A stretch of 64,000 nucleotides of DNA from Aliiroseovarius marinus (GCF_004360145.1 NZ_ML178712.1:476179-540178), one strand, 5' to 3'; positions 53,822-63,505 are shown, counted from the first letter of the stretch. Notes: generated by a model not told the origin, from the letters alone. Numbers and translations are program-made.

Positions 53822-54654
53822 GCGACACACGAATTCCCCTGGCGGGCGTCATTGGAAACCCCATCGAACACTCTTTGTCCCCCCGGTTGCACGGCCATTG
53901 GTTGCGCACGATGGGGCTGGCCGGGCATTACATCCCGATGCGGGTCGAAGCGGACGATCTGGAAACCGTCATTCGGACGCTGCCAAAAGCCGGGTTTGTC
54001 GGTCTGAACGTCACGATCCCCCATAAAGAAGCCGTGCTGAAGCTGGCCGACATCGTCACAGACCGCGCCGCGCTGATCGGGGCGGCGAACACGCTGATTT
54101 TCCGTGACGATGGCAAAATCCACGCGGACAACACCGACGGCTATGGATTTACGCAAAACCTGCGCCAATCCGCACCGGATTGGGCCCCAGAAACTGGGCC
54201 TGCCGCTGTATTTGGGGCCGGTGGCGCCGCGCGTGCCATTTTGGCCTCGCTCATCGAGCTTGGCGTGCCTGAAATTCGCTTGTCCAACCGCACCCGCGCC
54301 CGTGCGGACGCTTTACGTGCGGAGTTTGGTGCGCGGATCGTAGTGTATGACTGGGTTCAGGCGGGTAATATGTTGGATGATGCGGTGACCGTGGTGAACA
54401 CCTCGTCCCTTGGCATGACCGGCAAGCCCGAGTTCCGCGTGCCGTTGGATGGGCTGATGCCCGGCGCGGTTGTGAATGATTTGGTCTATTCGCCGCTGAA
54501 AACCGATTTCCTGCAACAGGCCGAAGATGCGGGCTGTCAGGTGGTCGACGGGTTGGGCATGTTGTTGCATCAAGCCGTTCCCGGGTTTGAGCGCTGGTTC
54601 GGCACGCGCCCCGTCGTCGATGACGCGCTGCGCCATGCGGTTCTGGGCGTATGA
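53818..54654 (+). CDS. aroE: Shikimate dehydrogenase
   Basis: NADPH-dependent reduction of 3-dehydroshikimate to shikimate in aromatic amino acid synthesis (278 aa). Motifs: GNPIEHSLSPRLH, NVTIPHKEAVL with the catalytic Lys, ADNTDGYGF with Asp, and the NADP loop GAGGAARAIL. Overlaps maf and coaE by 4 bp each, so the maf-aroE-coaE-dnaQ run is probably one operon. Confidence 0.96.
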   Translation: MSDTRIPLAGVIGNPIEHSLSPRLHGHWLRTMGLAGHYIPMRVEADDLETVIRTLPKAGFVGLNVTIPHKEAVLKLADIVTDRAALIGAANTLIFRDDGKIHADNTDGYGFTQNLRQSAPDWAPETGPAAVFGAGGAARAILASLIELGVPEIRLSNRTRARADALRAEFGARIVVYDWVQAGNMLDDAVTVVNTSSLGMTGKPEFRVPLDGLMPGAVVNDLVYSPLKTDFLQQAEDAGCQVVDGLGMLLHQAVPGFERWFGTRPVVDDALRHAVLGV

Positions 54655-55247
54655 GCGGGCCGTTTATCATCGGGCTGACCGGCTCGATCGGGATGGGGAA
54701 ATCCACCACCGCGAAAATGTTTGCCGATGCGGGCGTTCCGATCTGGGACGCGGATGCGGCGGTGCATCGCATCTATGATGTGGGCGGCGCGGCGGTCGAA
54801 CCGATCCGCGCGGTCTGTCCTGATGCAATCATCGACGGCGCCGTCAGCCGCGATGCGCTGAAAGACTGGATGTCGAAAGATGCAGGCGCCCTGAAAAAAC
54901 TGGAAGAGATCGTGCACCCTCTGGTCGGACAGGACCGGGCGGAGTTTTTGACCAACAGCACCTCGCCCATCGTTCTTCTGGACATGCCGCTTTTGTTTGA
55001 AATCGGTGCGCACGAACATGTGGATCTGGTCGTCGTCGTCTCGGCCCCTGCTGAATTGCAGCGTGAACGCGTGCTTGCACGCGGCACCATGACGGAAGCA
55101 CAATTCGAGACTATTCTGGCCAAACAGGTCCCAGATGCGGACAAACGCGCCCGCGCGGATGTAATCATTCCGACCGAAACTCTGGATGGCGCGCGCGCCG
55201 CAGTGGATGAAGTCATCGCCCATGTGAAAGGGAAGTTGGATGCGTGA
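54651..55247 (+). CDS. coaE: Dephospho-CoA kinase
   Basis: Last step of coenzyme A synthesis, phosphorylating the 3'-OH of dephospho-CoA (198 aa). P-loop [12 protein letters not shown] at 8-19; then [12 protein letters not shown] and the lid region [20 protein letters not shown]. Overlaps aroE by 4 bp and dnaQ by 8 bp. Confidence 0.96.
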   Translation: MSGPFIIGLTGSIGMGKSTTAKMFADAGVPIWDADAAVHRIYDVGGAAVEPIRAVCPDAIIDGAVSRDALKDWMSKDAGALKKLEEIVHPLVGQDRAEFLTNSTSPIVLLDMPLLFEIGAHEHVDLVVVVSAPAELQRERVLARGTMTEAQFETILAKQVPDADKRARADVIIPTETLDGARAAVDEVIAHVKGKLDA

Positions 55248-55971
55248 GATCGTACTCGATACAGAAACCACCGGCTTTGACCCTCAAAGCGGTGACCGGA
55301 TTGTGGAAATCGGGTGCCTTGAGCTGATGAACCACATGCCGACCGGGCGGACCTATCACCAGTATATCAACCCAGAACGCGGCATGCCGGACGAGGCATT
55401 TGGTGTGCACGGCATTGGCCCTGACCTGCTGGCCTCGCCCCGCCCTGCTGAACCGGGCGAAGTCCTTCTGAAAGACAAGCCGATCTTCAAAGAGGTTGGG
55501 CAGGCGTTCCTTGATTTCATCGGAGACGCCAAGCTGGTCATCCACAACGCCAGCTTTGACATGAAATTCCTGAATGCCGAGCTGCAATGGATGGGCCTGC
55601 CGCAAATCCCATGGGAACGCGCGCTGGACACTCTGGCGATGGCGCGCAGCAAATTTCCCGGCGCGCCCGCGTCTTTGGATGCGCTGTGCCGTCGTTATGC
55701 GATCGACAACTCGTCGCGGACACTACACGGCGCGCTTTTGGACAGTGAAATTCTGGCCGAAGTCTATCTGGAGCTCATTGGAGGTCGTCAGCCCGACCTT
55801 GTTTTGTCGGGCAATCAGGCGACCTCGGGTTCTGGTGGTGCGAACGACGATTGGCGTCCGCGCCCGCGTCCAGAACCCCTGCCGTCCCGGATCCACGAAA
55901 AAGAAACCGCCGCCCATGATGCTTTCGTAGAAAAGCTGGGCGACGGCGCAATTTGGAAGAAGTTTCAGTAA
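55240..55971 (+). CDS. dnaQ: DNA polymerase III epsilon subunit (proofreading exonuclease)
   Basis: 3'-5' exonuclease of the replicative polymerase (243 aa). ExoI DTETTGFD (Asp7, Glu9), Exo[13 protein letters not shown], and ExoIII region [14 protein letters not shown] are all present. The C-terminal tail of about 60 residues should contact the alpha subunit and clamp. Start overlaps coaE by 8 bp. Its place beside the origin is conserved in alphaproteobacteria. Convergent with secB. Confidence 0.96.
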   Translation: MREIVLDTETTGFDPQSGDRIVEIGCLELMNHMPTGRTYHQYINPERGMPDEAFGVHGIGPDLLASPRPAEPGEVLLKDKPIFKEVGQAFLDFIGDAKLVIHNASFDMKFLNAELQWMGLPQIPWERALDTLAMARSKFPGAPASLDALCRRYAIDNSSRTLHGALLDSEILAEVYLELIGGRQPDLVLSGNQATSGSGGANDDWRPRPRPEPLPSRIHEKETAAHDAFVEKLGDGAIWKKFQ

Positions 55972-55983
55972 CTTCTGGGCAAA

Positions 55984-56475
55984 TTAGCTCACAGGAGCGT
56001 TCGCCTGTTCGGCCGCAGCGCGGCGCTCGATTTCCTGACGGTACAGGGCCAAGAAGTCGACGGTATCCAGGTTCAGCGGCGGGAAGCCACCGTCACGGGT
56101 CACGTCCGACACGATGCGACGCACGAACGGGAACAACATGCGAGGGCATTCGATCATCAGGAACGGGTGCAGCTGCTCTTCCGGCACGTTTTCCACGTGG
56201 AAGATGCCCGAGTATTCCAGCTCCATCAGGAACAGCTGTTCGCCGTTGCCTTTGTTTTTCGAGCCGATGGTGTATTTCGTGATCACTTCAAACTGGTGAT
56301 CGGTCGGGCGTTTTTTTGCGTCCAGCGCAACTTCGACGCTGATATCGGGCTGTACTTCGCCCTGAATGCCTTTTTGCGCCAGAATGTTTTCAAACGACAT
56401 ATCGCGAATGAACTGACCCAGAACCTGCATTTTTGGTTGGGCGGGGGGAGTCTGTGGGGTGGCTTCGTCGGCCAT
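55984..56475 (-). CDS. secB: Protein-export chaperone SecB
   Basis: Cytosolic tetrameric chaperone that hands unfolded preproteins to SecA (163 aa). Family motifs: QFIRDMSFENILAQKG, ISVEVALDAKK, and CPRMLFPFVRRIVSDVTRDGGFPPLNLDTVDF. Preceded by AAGGAGACACCC. The dnaQ/secB convergent pair is typical of the alphaproteobacterial origin region. Confidence 0.97.
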   Translation of the reverse strand: MADEATPQTPPAQPKMQVLGQFIRDMSFENILAQKGIQGEVQPDISVEVALDAKKRPTDHQFEVITKYTIGSKNKGNGEQLFLMELEYSGIFHVENVPEEQLHPFLMIECPRMLFPFVRRIVSDVTRDGGFPPLNLDTVDFLALYRQEIERRAAAEQANAPVS

Positions 56476-56579
56476 GGGTGTCTCCTTCAGGAAAATCTGT
56501 CGGAAATGTCCTTATCAGGTTGGGAAGGGACCCTCAACTAAGGGTTTCGTCAGAGCGGATTTGACGCTATCAGCGCGTC

Positions 56580-57101
56580 ATGACGACGATGATCCCCACT
56601 TGGGTGGACGGCACCCTGACCCCGGTCGAAAAGCTTGAAGCGCATGTGAAAGGGCTTCGGCACAAAGCCGTGTCCGTGTTCCTGATCTGCGATGGTCACG
56701 TGCTGATCCAGCAACGCGCGGCGGGGAAATATCATACGCCGAACCTGTGGGCGAACACCTGCTGCACGCATCCGTATTGGGGGGAAGACCCGCGGTTTTG
56801 CGCGATCCGTCGGTTGGAGGAAGAGCTGGGGATCAAAGGTGTCGATCCGGTCTGGGTCGAGAACTTGGAATATCGCGCCGATGTGGGTGGAGGCCTGATC
56901 GAACACGAGGTCGTCGATCTGTTCGTCATTCACTGCGACACGCGCCCCGATATGGACCTGAACCCGGACGAGGTTCAGGCCGTGGATTGGCTGGATCGCG
57001 CAGCGTTAGAGACGAAAATCGCCAAAAACCCGGATCAGTTCACCCCGTGGCTGCAGATTTATATGTCGAAGCATTCGGCCTCAGTGTTTGGTCCAACCTG
57101 A
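56580..57101 (+). CDS. idi: Isopentenyl-diphosphate delta-isomerase, type I
   Basis: Interconverts isopentenyl and dimethylallyl diphosphate for isoprenoids such as quinone tails and carotenoids (173 aa). Nudix-like fold with the active-site Cys in ANTCCTHPYWGE and Glu in RRLEEELGI. Start ATG 56580 has no good Shine-Dalgarno; ATG 56589 is an alternative. It sits between secB and fxsA and overlaps fxsA by 21 bp at the 3' ends. In phototrophic relatives idi is usually with photosynthesis genes; none are seen here. Confidence 0.93.
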   Translation: MTTMIPTWVDGTLTPVEKLEAHVKGLRHKAVSVFLICDGHVLIQQRAAGKYHTPNLWANTCCTHPYWGEDPRFCAIRRLEEELGIKGVDPVWVENLEYRADVGGGLIEHEVVDLFVIHCDTRPDMDLNPDEVQAVDWLDRAALETKIAKNPDQFTPWLQIYMSKHSASVFGPT

Positions 57102-57584
57102 CGGACCTTCAACGCCGGGATGGGTTGGGCGTTTTTCGGGCGTTACGTCTGTGAAATCGCCATCGATCACGTCGTCCTCGGAACGCGGGCGGCGGCGCAT
57201 CTCTTCCTCAGCCATACCGCCCATTGTGAAGGTCTGAACCTTTACCCGCGACCGCGCCCAGCTGAACACGGCGCTGCGCACCGCGGGAATCAACAAGGCA
57301 AAGCCTACGAAATCGGTGAAAAAGCCGGGGGTCAGCAGAAGCGCGCCGGAAAAGAGGATCATTGCGCCATGGGCCAGCGGCTCGGTCGGGTCATTCAACT
57401 GCCCAAAGCTGTCCCGCAGTTGCGACAACGCAAGCGCCCCCTGCGCGCGCATCAATTGGGTGCCAACGATGGCCGTCAAAACAACGATCCCAAGGGTCCA
57501 CCACAACCCGATCGCACCGCCAACCTGAATGAACAAGGCGATTTCAATCAGCGGAACGGCGATGAACAGTGCAAAAAGCCACAT
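57081..57584 (-). CDS. FxsA family membrane protein
   Basis: A 167-aa inner-membrane protein of the FxsA family. Hydrophobic segments at about 1-45 and 68-100, with the family signature LIEIALFIQVGGAIGLWWTL and GALLLTPGFFTDFVGFALLIP, then a charged cytosolic tail. E. coli FxsA relieves F exclusion of phage T7; the normal role is unknown. The ATG at 57584 behind AGGAG is preferred over the frame opening at 57635. Divergent from the Tim44-like gene (105 bp). Confidence 0.88.
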   Translation of the reverse strand: MWLFALFIAVPLIEIALFIQVGGAIGLWWTLGIVVLTAIVGTQLMRAQGALALSQLRDSFGQLNDPTEPLAHGAMILFSGALLLTPGFFTDFVGFALLIPAVRSAVFSWARSRVKVQTFTMGGMAEEEMRRRPRSEDDVIDGDFTDVTPEKRPTHPGVEGPSGWTKH

Positions 57585-57689
57585 GGCAAGTGATCTCCTT
57601 TTCGTGTGACCGGTGGACTTGGCCCGGTACTGCACCTACATATGACTTCAATGATCGCGTTTCCATATGGCGCTTGAAAAGAGGTATCC

Positions 57690-58349
57690 ATGAGCTCTTC
57701 CCTGATCCAGCTTCTTGTACTGGCCGGTATTGCCCTGTTTTTGATTTTGCGCCTGCGCGATGTGCTTGGCACGCGCGAGGGGTTCGAGAAACCCGTTGTG
57801 CCGCGTCAGGACAACCGACGCTTGGATCGCAGCAACCTTGAAGTGATCGAAGGTGGCCCGGATCGGGACATTCTGGATCACGCGGAAGAGGGCAGCCCCA
57901 GCGCGCTGGCCTTGGCGGCGATGAAAACCAACGAACCCGGCTTTAATGTTGGCGAGTTTCTGGGTGGCGCGCGTGGTGCGTATGAAATGATCCTGATGGG
58001 GTTCGAGGCGGGCGAGATGTCCAAGATCCAACCCTTCCTGTCGGAAGAAGTGTACGAAACCTTCGCCAGCGTCGTTGAGGCGCGCGAAGCTCAAGGCCTG
58101 TCGGTCGAAGCGAACTTTGTTGGCGTGCGCGAACTGAAGCTGGAAGAAGCCGCGTTCGACACCGCGACCCGCGAAGGCGAAATCACCGTGAAATTTGTGG
58201 GCGAGCTGACTTCGGTCGTGCGTGACAAGGGCGGCGACATCATCGAGGGCAACCCGAACGAGGTCAAACGTCAGAAAGACGTCTGGACCTTCGCCCGCAT
58301 CATGGGCTCGGACAACCCCAACTGGCAACTTGTCGCCACGGGTGGCTGA
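57690..58349 (+). CDS. Tim44/TimA-domain membrane-anchored protein
   Basis: A 219-aa protein with one N-terminal membrane segment (about 5-23) and a C-terminal Tim44-like domain (FQPF-like QPFLSEEVYETFASVVEAREAQG through the final NWQLVATGG). This family is related to the mitochondrial inner-membrane import factor Tim44; the bacterial role (TimA) is not settled. Its stop overlaps the mltA start (TGATG), so the two should be translated together. Position beside mltA and fxsA is conserved in alphaproteobacteria. Confidence 0.87.
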   Translation: MSSSLIQLLVLAGIALFLILRLRDVLGTREGFEKPVVPRQDNRRLDRSNLEVIEGGPDRDILDHAEEGSPSALALAAMKTNEPGFNVGEFLGGARGAYEMILMGFEAGEMSKIQPFLSEEVYETFASVVEAREAQGLSVEANFVGVRELKLEEAAFDTATREGEITVKFVGELTSVVRDKGGDIIEGNPNEVKRQKDVWTFARIMGSDNPNWQLVATGG

Positions 58350-59377
58350 TGCTTCGGGGGCTGGCATGTGCGCTGGCCCTTTTGGGCATGCCTGCCTATG
58401 CGGGTCTGGATGACGCGCGCGTAACCCTTGTTCCGTTTGAAGAGCTTGATGGTTGGAACGATGACGACCATCAAGACGCGCTGCGCGTGTTTCTGGACAC
58501 CTGCCGCGATCTGGACGACCCGCAATGGCGCCCGATCTGCGCTTTGGCGCAGACGCAGGATGACGGAAAAACCTTTTTCGAGCTGTTTTTCCGCCCTCTT
58601 CTGATCGAAGACGGCAACGCACCGCTGTTCACCGCCTATTTCGAACCCGAGCTGAAAGGCTCGCGGGTTCAGACCTCGGTCTATCGTTATCCGGTGTACG
58701 CCAAACCGCGCGAGGCTTCGGGTCAGGTTTGGCTTCCCCGTCGGACCATCGAAGAAGGTGACATTATGAAGGGTCGCGGGCTGGAAATCGCGTGGGTTGC
58801 GGACCCCGTGGATCTTCAATTCCTGCAAATTCAAGGCTCGGGCCGCATTCGACTGCCGGATGGTGGCAGTATTCGTCTGGGCTATGGCGGGTCGAATGGA
58901 CATACGTTCGTGTCGCTGGGGAAAGAGCTGGTCCGGCGCGGGATTTATAACGAACATCAGGTCTCGCAGGCAGTGATCAAGAACTGGGTGCGCCGCAATC
59001 CGGAAGCCGGGCATGATCTGCTGATGTCCAACCCGTCCTATGTGTTTTTCCGCAAGATCGGAGACGTCTCGGCCAGCAAAGGCCCGCTTGGGGCGATGAA
59101 CCGGTCGATCACGGCGCATCGGTCGCTGGCGGTCGATCCGAAATACACCCCTTTGGGCGCGCCGATCTGGCTGGAAAAAGACGGGGCCGAGCCGTTTCGC
59201 CGCCTGATGGTCGCGCAGGATACCGGCTCGCGGGTCAAGGGCGCGCAGCGGGCGGATATTTTCTGGGGCACTGGCGATCAGGCCGGAAAGCTGGCGGGCA
59301 AGATCAAAGATGACGGGCGCATGTATGTGCTGCTTCCGATCCAGCGCGCCTATGCGCTGCTGCCCGAGGATCAGTGA
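58349..59377 (+). CDS. mltA: Membrane-bound lytic transglycosylase A
   Basis: Cleaves the MurNAc-GlcNAc bond of peptidoglycan to give anhydro ends (342 aa). Signal peptide at about 1-18 (AYA end, no lipobox Cys, so probably periplasmic rather than a lipoprotein). The MltA domain includes TAYFEPELKGSR and the C-terminal 3D domain with catalytic Asp in VAQDTGSRVKGAQRADIFWG. Coupled to the upstream Tim44-like gene by one base; the Smr gene follows with a 1-bp gap. Its anhydro products could feed AmgK-MurU recycling. Confidence 0.93.
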   Translation: MLRGLACALALLGMPAYAGLDDARVTLVPFEELDGWNDDDHQDALRVFLDTCRDLDDPQWRPICALAQTQDDGKTFFELFFRPLLIEDGNAPLFTAYFEPELKGSRVQTSVYRYPVYAKPREASGQVWLPRRTIEEGDIMKGRGLEIAWVADPVDLQFLQIQGSGRIRLPDGGSIRLGYGGSNGHTFVSLGKELVRRGIYNEHQVSQAVIKNWVRRNPEAGHDLLMSNPSYVFFRKIGDVSASKGPLGAMNRSITAHRSLAVDPKYTPLGAPIWLEKDGAEPFRRLMVAQDTGSRVKGAQRADIFWGTGDQAGKLAGKIKDDGRMYVLLPIQRAYALLPEDQ

Positions 59378-59378
59378 C

Positions 59379-59981
59379 ATGGCGAAGCGACCCAAGACAC
59401 TGACCGAAGACGACAAGGTGTTGTGGAAGAAAGTGGCGGACAGCACGATCCGGCTGCGCCCACCCAAGCCTTCGCGTGAAAAAACAGAGACTATTCCACC
59501 TGAACCCATTCAGCCTCCGCCCAAACCGGTCAAGGTCACGCACCCCCGGTTCCGCGTGGGCGAGCGGGCGAAGAAGCCCGGAAATCCGAACGATCTGGCG
59601 CCATCCATGCGCGATCATATCGCGTCCAGCCCGGTGGCGATGGACCGCAAAACCTTTGGCAAGATGAAGAAGGGTCGCCTGTCGCCCGAGGCCAAGATCG
59701 ACCTGCACGGCATGACCATCGCGCAGGCCCACCCGATGCTGACGCGGTTTATCTTGAACGCGATCGATGCGGATCGACGTCTGGTTTTGGTGATTACCGG
59801 CAAGGGCAAACACAAGGATGAGGGCGGGCCGATCCCGGTGCGTCACGGCGTGCTACGTCATCAGGTGCCGCATTGGCTGAACACCGCCCCCCTGCGCCAA
59901 CACGTCCTGCAAATCACCGAGGCCCATCTGAAGCATGGCGGCCAAGGTGCCTATTACGTCTATCTGCGCAGACAACGTTAA
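59379..59981 (+). CDS. Smr (MutS2-like) domain protein
   Basis: A 200-aa protein with a basic, Pro-rich N-terminal half (PPEPIQPPPKP) and a C-terminal Smr domain: IDLHGMTIAQA then LVITGKGKH and HHL-like HGVLRHQVPHWL, GAYYVYLRR at the end. Smr domains act as nucleic-acid endonucleases; no MutS part is present. Start ATG 59379 follows the mltA stop by 1 bp. The 3' end overlaps the convergent lipoprotein hydrolase gene by 4 bp. Confidence 0.9.
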   Translation: MAKRPKTLTEDDKVLWKKVADSTIRLRPPKPSREKTETIPPEPIQPPPKPVKVTHPRFRVGERAKKPGNPNDLAPSMRDHIASSPVAMDRKTFGKMKKGRLSPEAKIDLHGMTIAQAHPMLTRFILNAIDADRRLVLVITGKGKHKDEGGPIPVRHGVLRHQVPHWLNTAPLRQHVLQITEAHLKHGGQGAYYVYLRRQR

Positions 59982-61069
59982 GGCGCGTTGTTCGGGATCA
60001 CCAATCGGGTGGCGTTCTGCACCACCAAGATCGTTCCCGGCAACAGGCCCGGCTGGACCGTCGGGCTGTCGCTGATCGCTGCGGACAGGTTCGGAATACT
60101 GTTGATCAGGCGCAAGAATGCGGGCGAGGCGAAGGCCACGTTGTGATCAACCTCGCCATCCGTAAACGCAGACAGGTCCACAAGGGTCACGTCCAGCTCG
60201 GCCAATTCGGCGACATCGGTGTTGTTGCCAAGCCGCGTGGTTTGGCCGGTCAAGCGCGCCGACAGCTTCAGCGCGCGGTCGCGGGAGGACGTGAAAATAA
60301 AGAATGGCTGCGGCAGCTTTCCGATGCGCTTGGCCTGTTGGCGGAACAGGTCCAGATCAATATCGGGCGAGATCAGAACAACCCCTCCGATCTTGGCCAG
60401 CCCCTGTTGGCCGTCGGCGATTGCCATCTGGCGCAAGGCCTCCATCGACAACAGCGCGCCCATCGAGTGGCCGACCAGCAAAACCTCGTCCACGCCGGAT
60501 TTCGAAACCGACCGCAACGTCGCCTCAAGCCCGTCGCGGGCATAGAGCATCGAGTCACGGTCATACCCGTATCCCAGCGGATGCCCGGCGCTGGGCCAGG
60601 AATAGTGGACCGGCAGGAAAGGCAGATCCAGATCCGCATTCAGCTGCGCAAAACGATACAGCCCTTCGGAAAATCGGTTGTTGAACCCATGGACGAACAC
60701 GGTCGCCGTGCGCTCTTCCCCGCGCCGCCCGCGCAAGGCGCGCGCCATCGCGGCCTCGAACGCGCGGTGCGTGTCGTACTTCTCGTAATTGTCGACAAGG
60801 AAGTGTTTGGCGGGATCCGGGGTTGCGCGGTGGGGCCAGTTGACCTCGCCCGGTTCGCGGTCGTCGGGGATCGAAACCCCAACATGCCCGAACAACAACT
60901 CCCCACCCCGGTTGCTGGTCGGGGCGCCGTCTTCGTCAAGTTCGCGGGTTGAGGCAACAAAGATGCTTTGCAGATCACCGACTTGTCCGGCGCCCGGGAA
61001 ATAGGTGATCGTGCCGCGCGGGGCACAGGCGGAAAGCGCCAAAACAACAGAAAAAACCAGAAAGCGCAC
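59978..61069 (-). CDS. Alpha/beta-hydrolase lipoprotein (DUF900-like)
   Basis: A 363-aa predicted lipoprotein (lipobox LSAC, Cys15) with an alpha/beta-hydrolase fold. The nucleophile Ser is in GHSMGA, preceded by VFVHGFNNRFSEGLYRFAQ and followed by a likely Asp (PDIDLD) and His (VDHNVAF). This matches the DUF900 group of esterase-like proteins of unknown substrate. Single gene; hslU ends 58 bp upstream of its start on the same strand. Confidence 0.85.
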   Translation of the reverse strand: MRFLVFSVVLALSACAPRGTITYFPGAGQVGDLQSIFVASTRELDEDGAPTSNRGGELLFGHVGVSIPDDREPGEVNWPHRATPDPAKHFLVDNYEKYDTHRAFEAAMARALRGRRGEERTATVFVHGFNNRFSEGLYRFAQLNADLDLPFLPVHYSWPSAGHPLGYGYDRDSMLYARDGLEATLRSVSKSGVDEVLLVGHSMGALLSMEALRQMAIADGQQGLAKIGGVVLISPDIDLDLFRQQAKRIGKLPQPFFIFTSSRDRALKLSARLTGQTTRLGNNTDVAELAELDVTLVDLSAFTDGEVDHNVAFASPAFLRLINSIPNLSAAISDSPTVQPGLLPGTILVVQNATRLVIPNNAP

Positions 61070-61126
61070 GGGGCAGGCTCCTTAAATACAGCTACTGAAT
61101 AGCTGACGAACCCGCCCCTGCCTAGA

Positions 61127-62434
61127 TCAAAGCACGTAACGGCTGACGTCGGTCGAGGTCATGAGCGCACCCAGATGTTTGTCGACGAACGCCTTGTCCA
61201 CGACCACCTCTTCGCCGCCACGATCCGGGGCCGAGAAGCTGAGTTCCTCGAACACACGTTCCAGCACGGTATAAAGCCGCCGCGCACCGATGTTTTCCAC
61301 GCTCTGGTTCACTTCGGCGGCGATCTTGGCCAAGGCCGCGATGCCGTCATCGGTGAAGCTGACGGTTACGTCTTCGGTGCCCATCAGGGCGGTGTACTGA
61401 CGGGTCAGCGCGTTGTCGGTTTCGGTCAGGATGCGCACGAAATCTTCTTCCGTAAGCGCACGCAGCTCGACACGGATTGGCAGGCGACCCTGAAGTTCCG
61501 GCAGCAGGTCCGAAGGCTTGGCCACGTGGAACGCGCCCGAGGCGATGAACAGGATATGATCCGTTTTCACCGCGCCATGTTTGGTCGAGACCGTGGTGCC
61601 TTCGATCAGCGGAAGCAGGTCGCGCTGCACGCCTTCGCGGCTGACATCGCCGCCGCGATTTTCGGTGCGTGCGCAGACCTTGTCGATCTCGTCCAAGAAA
61701 ACGATGCCGTTCTGCTCAACCGCTTCTAGCGCTGATTTAGTGACTGTTTCGTCGTCCAAAAGCTTGTCGGCCTCGTCGGAAATCAGCACATCATAGCTGT
61801 CGCGCACGGTCATCTTCTTGCGCACTGTCCGCTGGCCAAATGCCTTGCCGAACATGTCGCCCAGATTGAGCATCCCCATACCCTGCCCCGGTTGCCCCGG
61901 CACATCGAGCATCTGCATCGGGTTTGAGGTATCGGCGACGTCGAGTTCAATCTCGTGATCGTCCAATTCGCCGCTGCGTAGCTTCTTGCGGAACATCTCG
62001 CGGGTGGCGTCACGGGCGTCAGAGCCGGCGATGGCCTCGATCACGCGATCTTCGGCGGCTTCCTCGGCGCGGGCCTTCACGTCTTCGCGCATATGCTCGC
62101 GGGTCTGGATGATCGCGGCGTCCACCAGATCGCGCACGATCTGTTCTACGTCGCGACCGACATAGCCGACCTCGGTAAATTTGGTGGCTTCGACCTTCAG
62201 AAACGGCGCGCGGGCGAGTTTTGCCAGGCGGCGGCTGATTTCAGTTTTGCCGACACCGGTGGGTCCGATCATCAGGATATTCTTCGGGTAAACTTCGTCA
62301 CGCAGGTCATCCGACAGCTGCTTGCGACGCCAGCGATTGCGCAGTGCCACAGCAACGGCGCGCTTGGCGTCGTTCTGGCCGATGATGAAACGGTCAAGTT
62401 CCGAGACAATCTCGCGCGGGGTAAGATCGGTCAT
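61127..62434 (-). CDS. hslU: ATP-dependent protease ATPase subunit HslU
   Basis: AAA+ unfoldase of the HslVU protease (435 aa). Walker A GPTGVGKT at 57-64; [19 protein letters not shown] pore region; Walker B with [11 protein letters not shown]; sensor region [22 protein letters not shown]-terminal end TDVSRYVL, which docks into HslV. It overlaps the upstream acetyltransferase gene by 4 bp (ATGA), and AAAGGAA precedes the start. Confidence 0.97.
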   Translation of the reverse strand: MTDLTPREIVSELDRFIIGQNDAKRAVAVALRNRWRRKQLSDDLRDEVYPKNILMIGPTGVGKTEISRRLAKLARAPFLKVEATKFTEVGYVGRDVEQIVRDLVDAAIIQTREHMREDVKARAEEAAEDRVIEAIAGSDARDATREMFRKKLRSGELDDHEIELDVADTSNPMQMLDVPGQPGQGMGMLNLGDMFGKAFGQRTVRKKMTVRDSYDVLISDEADKLLDDETVTKSALEAVEQNGIVFLDEIDKVCARTENRGGDVSREGVQRDLLPLIEGTTVSTKHGAVKTDHILFIASGAFHVAKPSDLLPELQGRLPIRVELRALTEEDFVRILTETDNALTRQYTALMGTEDVTVSFTDDGIAALAKIAAEVNQSVENIGARRLYTVLERVFEELSFSAPDRGGEEVVVDKAFVDKHLGALMTSTDVSRYVL

Positions 62435-62967
62435 AGGGTGTTTCCTTTCTTTAGGCGCATCAACAGGCAGTCTGCCGTGCGGCCTTCAAATTCTGGGATT
62501 GCGGCAAATCCGGCCTTTTCATAGGCGCGAACAGCGCGGGTATTCGCTGGATCGGGATCGATGATGATATCGTCATGCCCAATACCGCGCAGATACGTGG
62601 TGAAATCCTTCAGGATGCGTGACCCAAGCCCCTGAGAGGTCAGGTTGTCCGGGCCGATCGATAGATCGACACCCACAGTTTCGGGGGAAAACCACGTTAG
62701 CCATGGGTGCTTTATGCACAGCTCTTTGGTCTGGTTGTCGCCGATAATCCAGTACTGGATATAACCGACAGGCGTTTCATTCAGAAAGAACAGAAATGGA
62801 CGCGTCGAGTCGCGCCCTTCAAGCATATCGACGATCAATTCCAATTCTTCTTCGGGGTCGTCGCCCCACCACTCCCGCCAATGCGGCAGATACATCCACT
62901 TGCGCAGCAAGGGCATATCTTCAGGCGTCATTGGCCGAAATGTCAGATCAGCCTGCAATCGTCTCAA
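62431..62967 (-). CDS. GNAT acetyltransferase between hslV and hslU (AAC(6')-like)
   Basis: A 172-178 residue acetyltransferase of the aminoglycoside 6'-N-acetyltransferase / siderophore-type branch: [17 protein letters not shown] near the N-terminus, [22 protein letters not shown] with the acetyl-CoA loop QGLGS, and [13 protein letters not shown]. Only TTG starts are available before the conserved part (62967 or 62958). It overlaps hslV by 11-20 bp and hslU by 4 bp, so it is translated within the hslVU operon. The substrate is unknown; a resistance role should not be assumed. Confidence 0.85.
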   Translation of the reverse strand: MRRLQADLTFRPMTPEDMPLLRKWMYLPHWREWWGDDPEEELELIVDMLEGRDSTRPFLFFLNETPVGYIQYWIIGDNQTKELCIKHPWLTWFSPETVGVDLSIGPDNLTSQGLGSRILKDFTTYLRGIGHDDIIIDPDPANTRAVRAYEKAGFAAIPEFEGRTADCLLMRLKKGNTL

Positions 62968-63505
62968 CCGTCAGGTTTCCGTTGGTATAGACACAAATAT
63001 CGGCGGCAATCGCCATGGCTTTGCGGGCGATACCCTCTGCATCCAGATCGCTTTCCATCAGGCCCCGCGCGGCGGCCAGCGCGAAGTTGCCACCCGATCC
63101 GATCGCGGTCACATCGTGTTCGGGCTCCAGCACGTCGCCCGCGCCGGTGATCACGAACAGATCCTTGCCGTCGGTGACGATCAGCATCGCTTCCAGCTTT
63201 TGCAGATATTTGTCGGTGCGCCAGTCCTTGGCCAGCTCGACCGAGGCACGGGCCAGTTGGCCGGGCGTGGCCTCCAACTTGGTTTCCAGACGTTCCAGCA
63301 GGGTGAAGGCATCGGCGGTCGATCCGGCAAAGCCAGCCACAACATCAAACCCGCCGGGGGACAGTCTGCGCACTTTGCGCGCGGTACCCTTGATCACGGT
63401 CTGACCCAGGCTGACTTGCCCATCGCCTGCAATCACAACCTTGCCACCTTTGCGCACGCCAATGATCGTCGTGCCATGCCAGCCGGGAAATTCCGTATCC
63501 GCCAT
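62948..63505 (-). CDS. hslV: ATP-dependent protease peptidase subunit HslV
   Basis: Proteasome-like threonine peptidase (185 aa). The catalytic Thr is exposed after cleavage before TTIIGVRKG (about residue 12); [14 protein letters not shown] and the [13 protein letters not shown] region are typical. Start ATG 63505 follows GGAGG. It heads hslV-GNAT-hslU on the minus strand, with hemH upstream (99-bp gap). Confidence 0.97.
   Translation of the reverse strand: MADTEFPGWHGTTIIGVRKGGKVVIAGDGQVSLGQTVIKGTARKVRRLSPGGFDVVAGFAGSTADAFTLLERLETKLEATPGQLARASVELAKDWRTDKYLQKLEAMLIVTDGKDLFVITGAGDVLEPEHDVTAIGSGGNFALAAARGLMESDLDAEGIARKAMAIAADICVYTNGNLTVETIAG

Noticed and set aside
62431-62967. Aminoglycoside resistance gene
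   Set aside because: The fold is of the AAC(6') branch, but its position inside the hslVU operon and native base composition argue for a housekeeping acetyltransferase.
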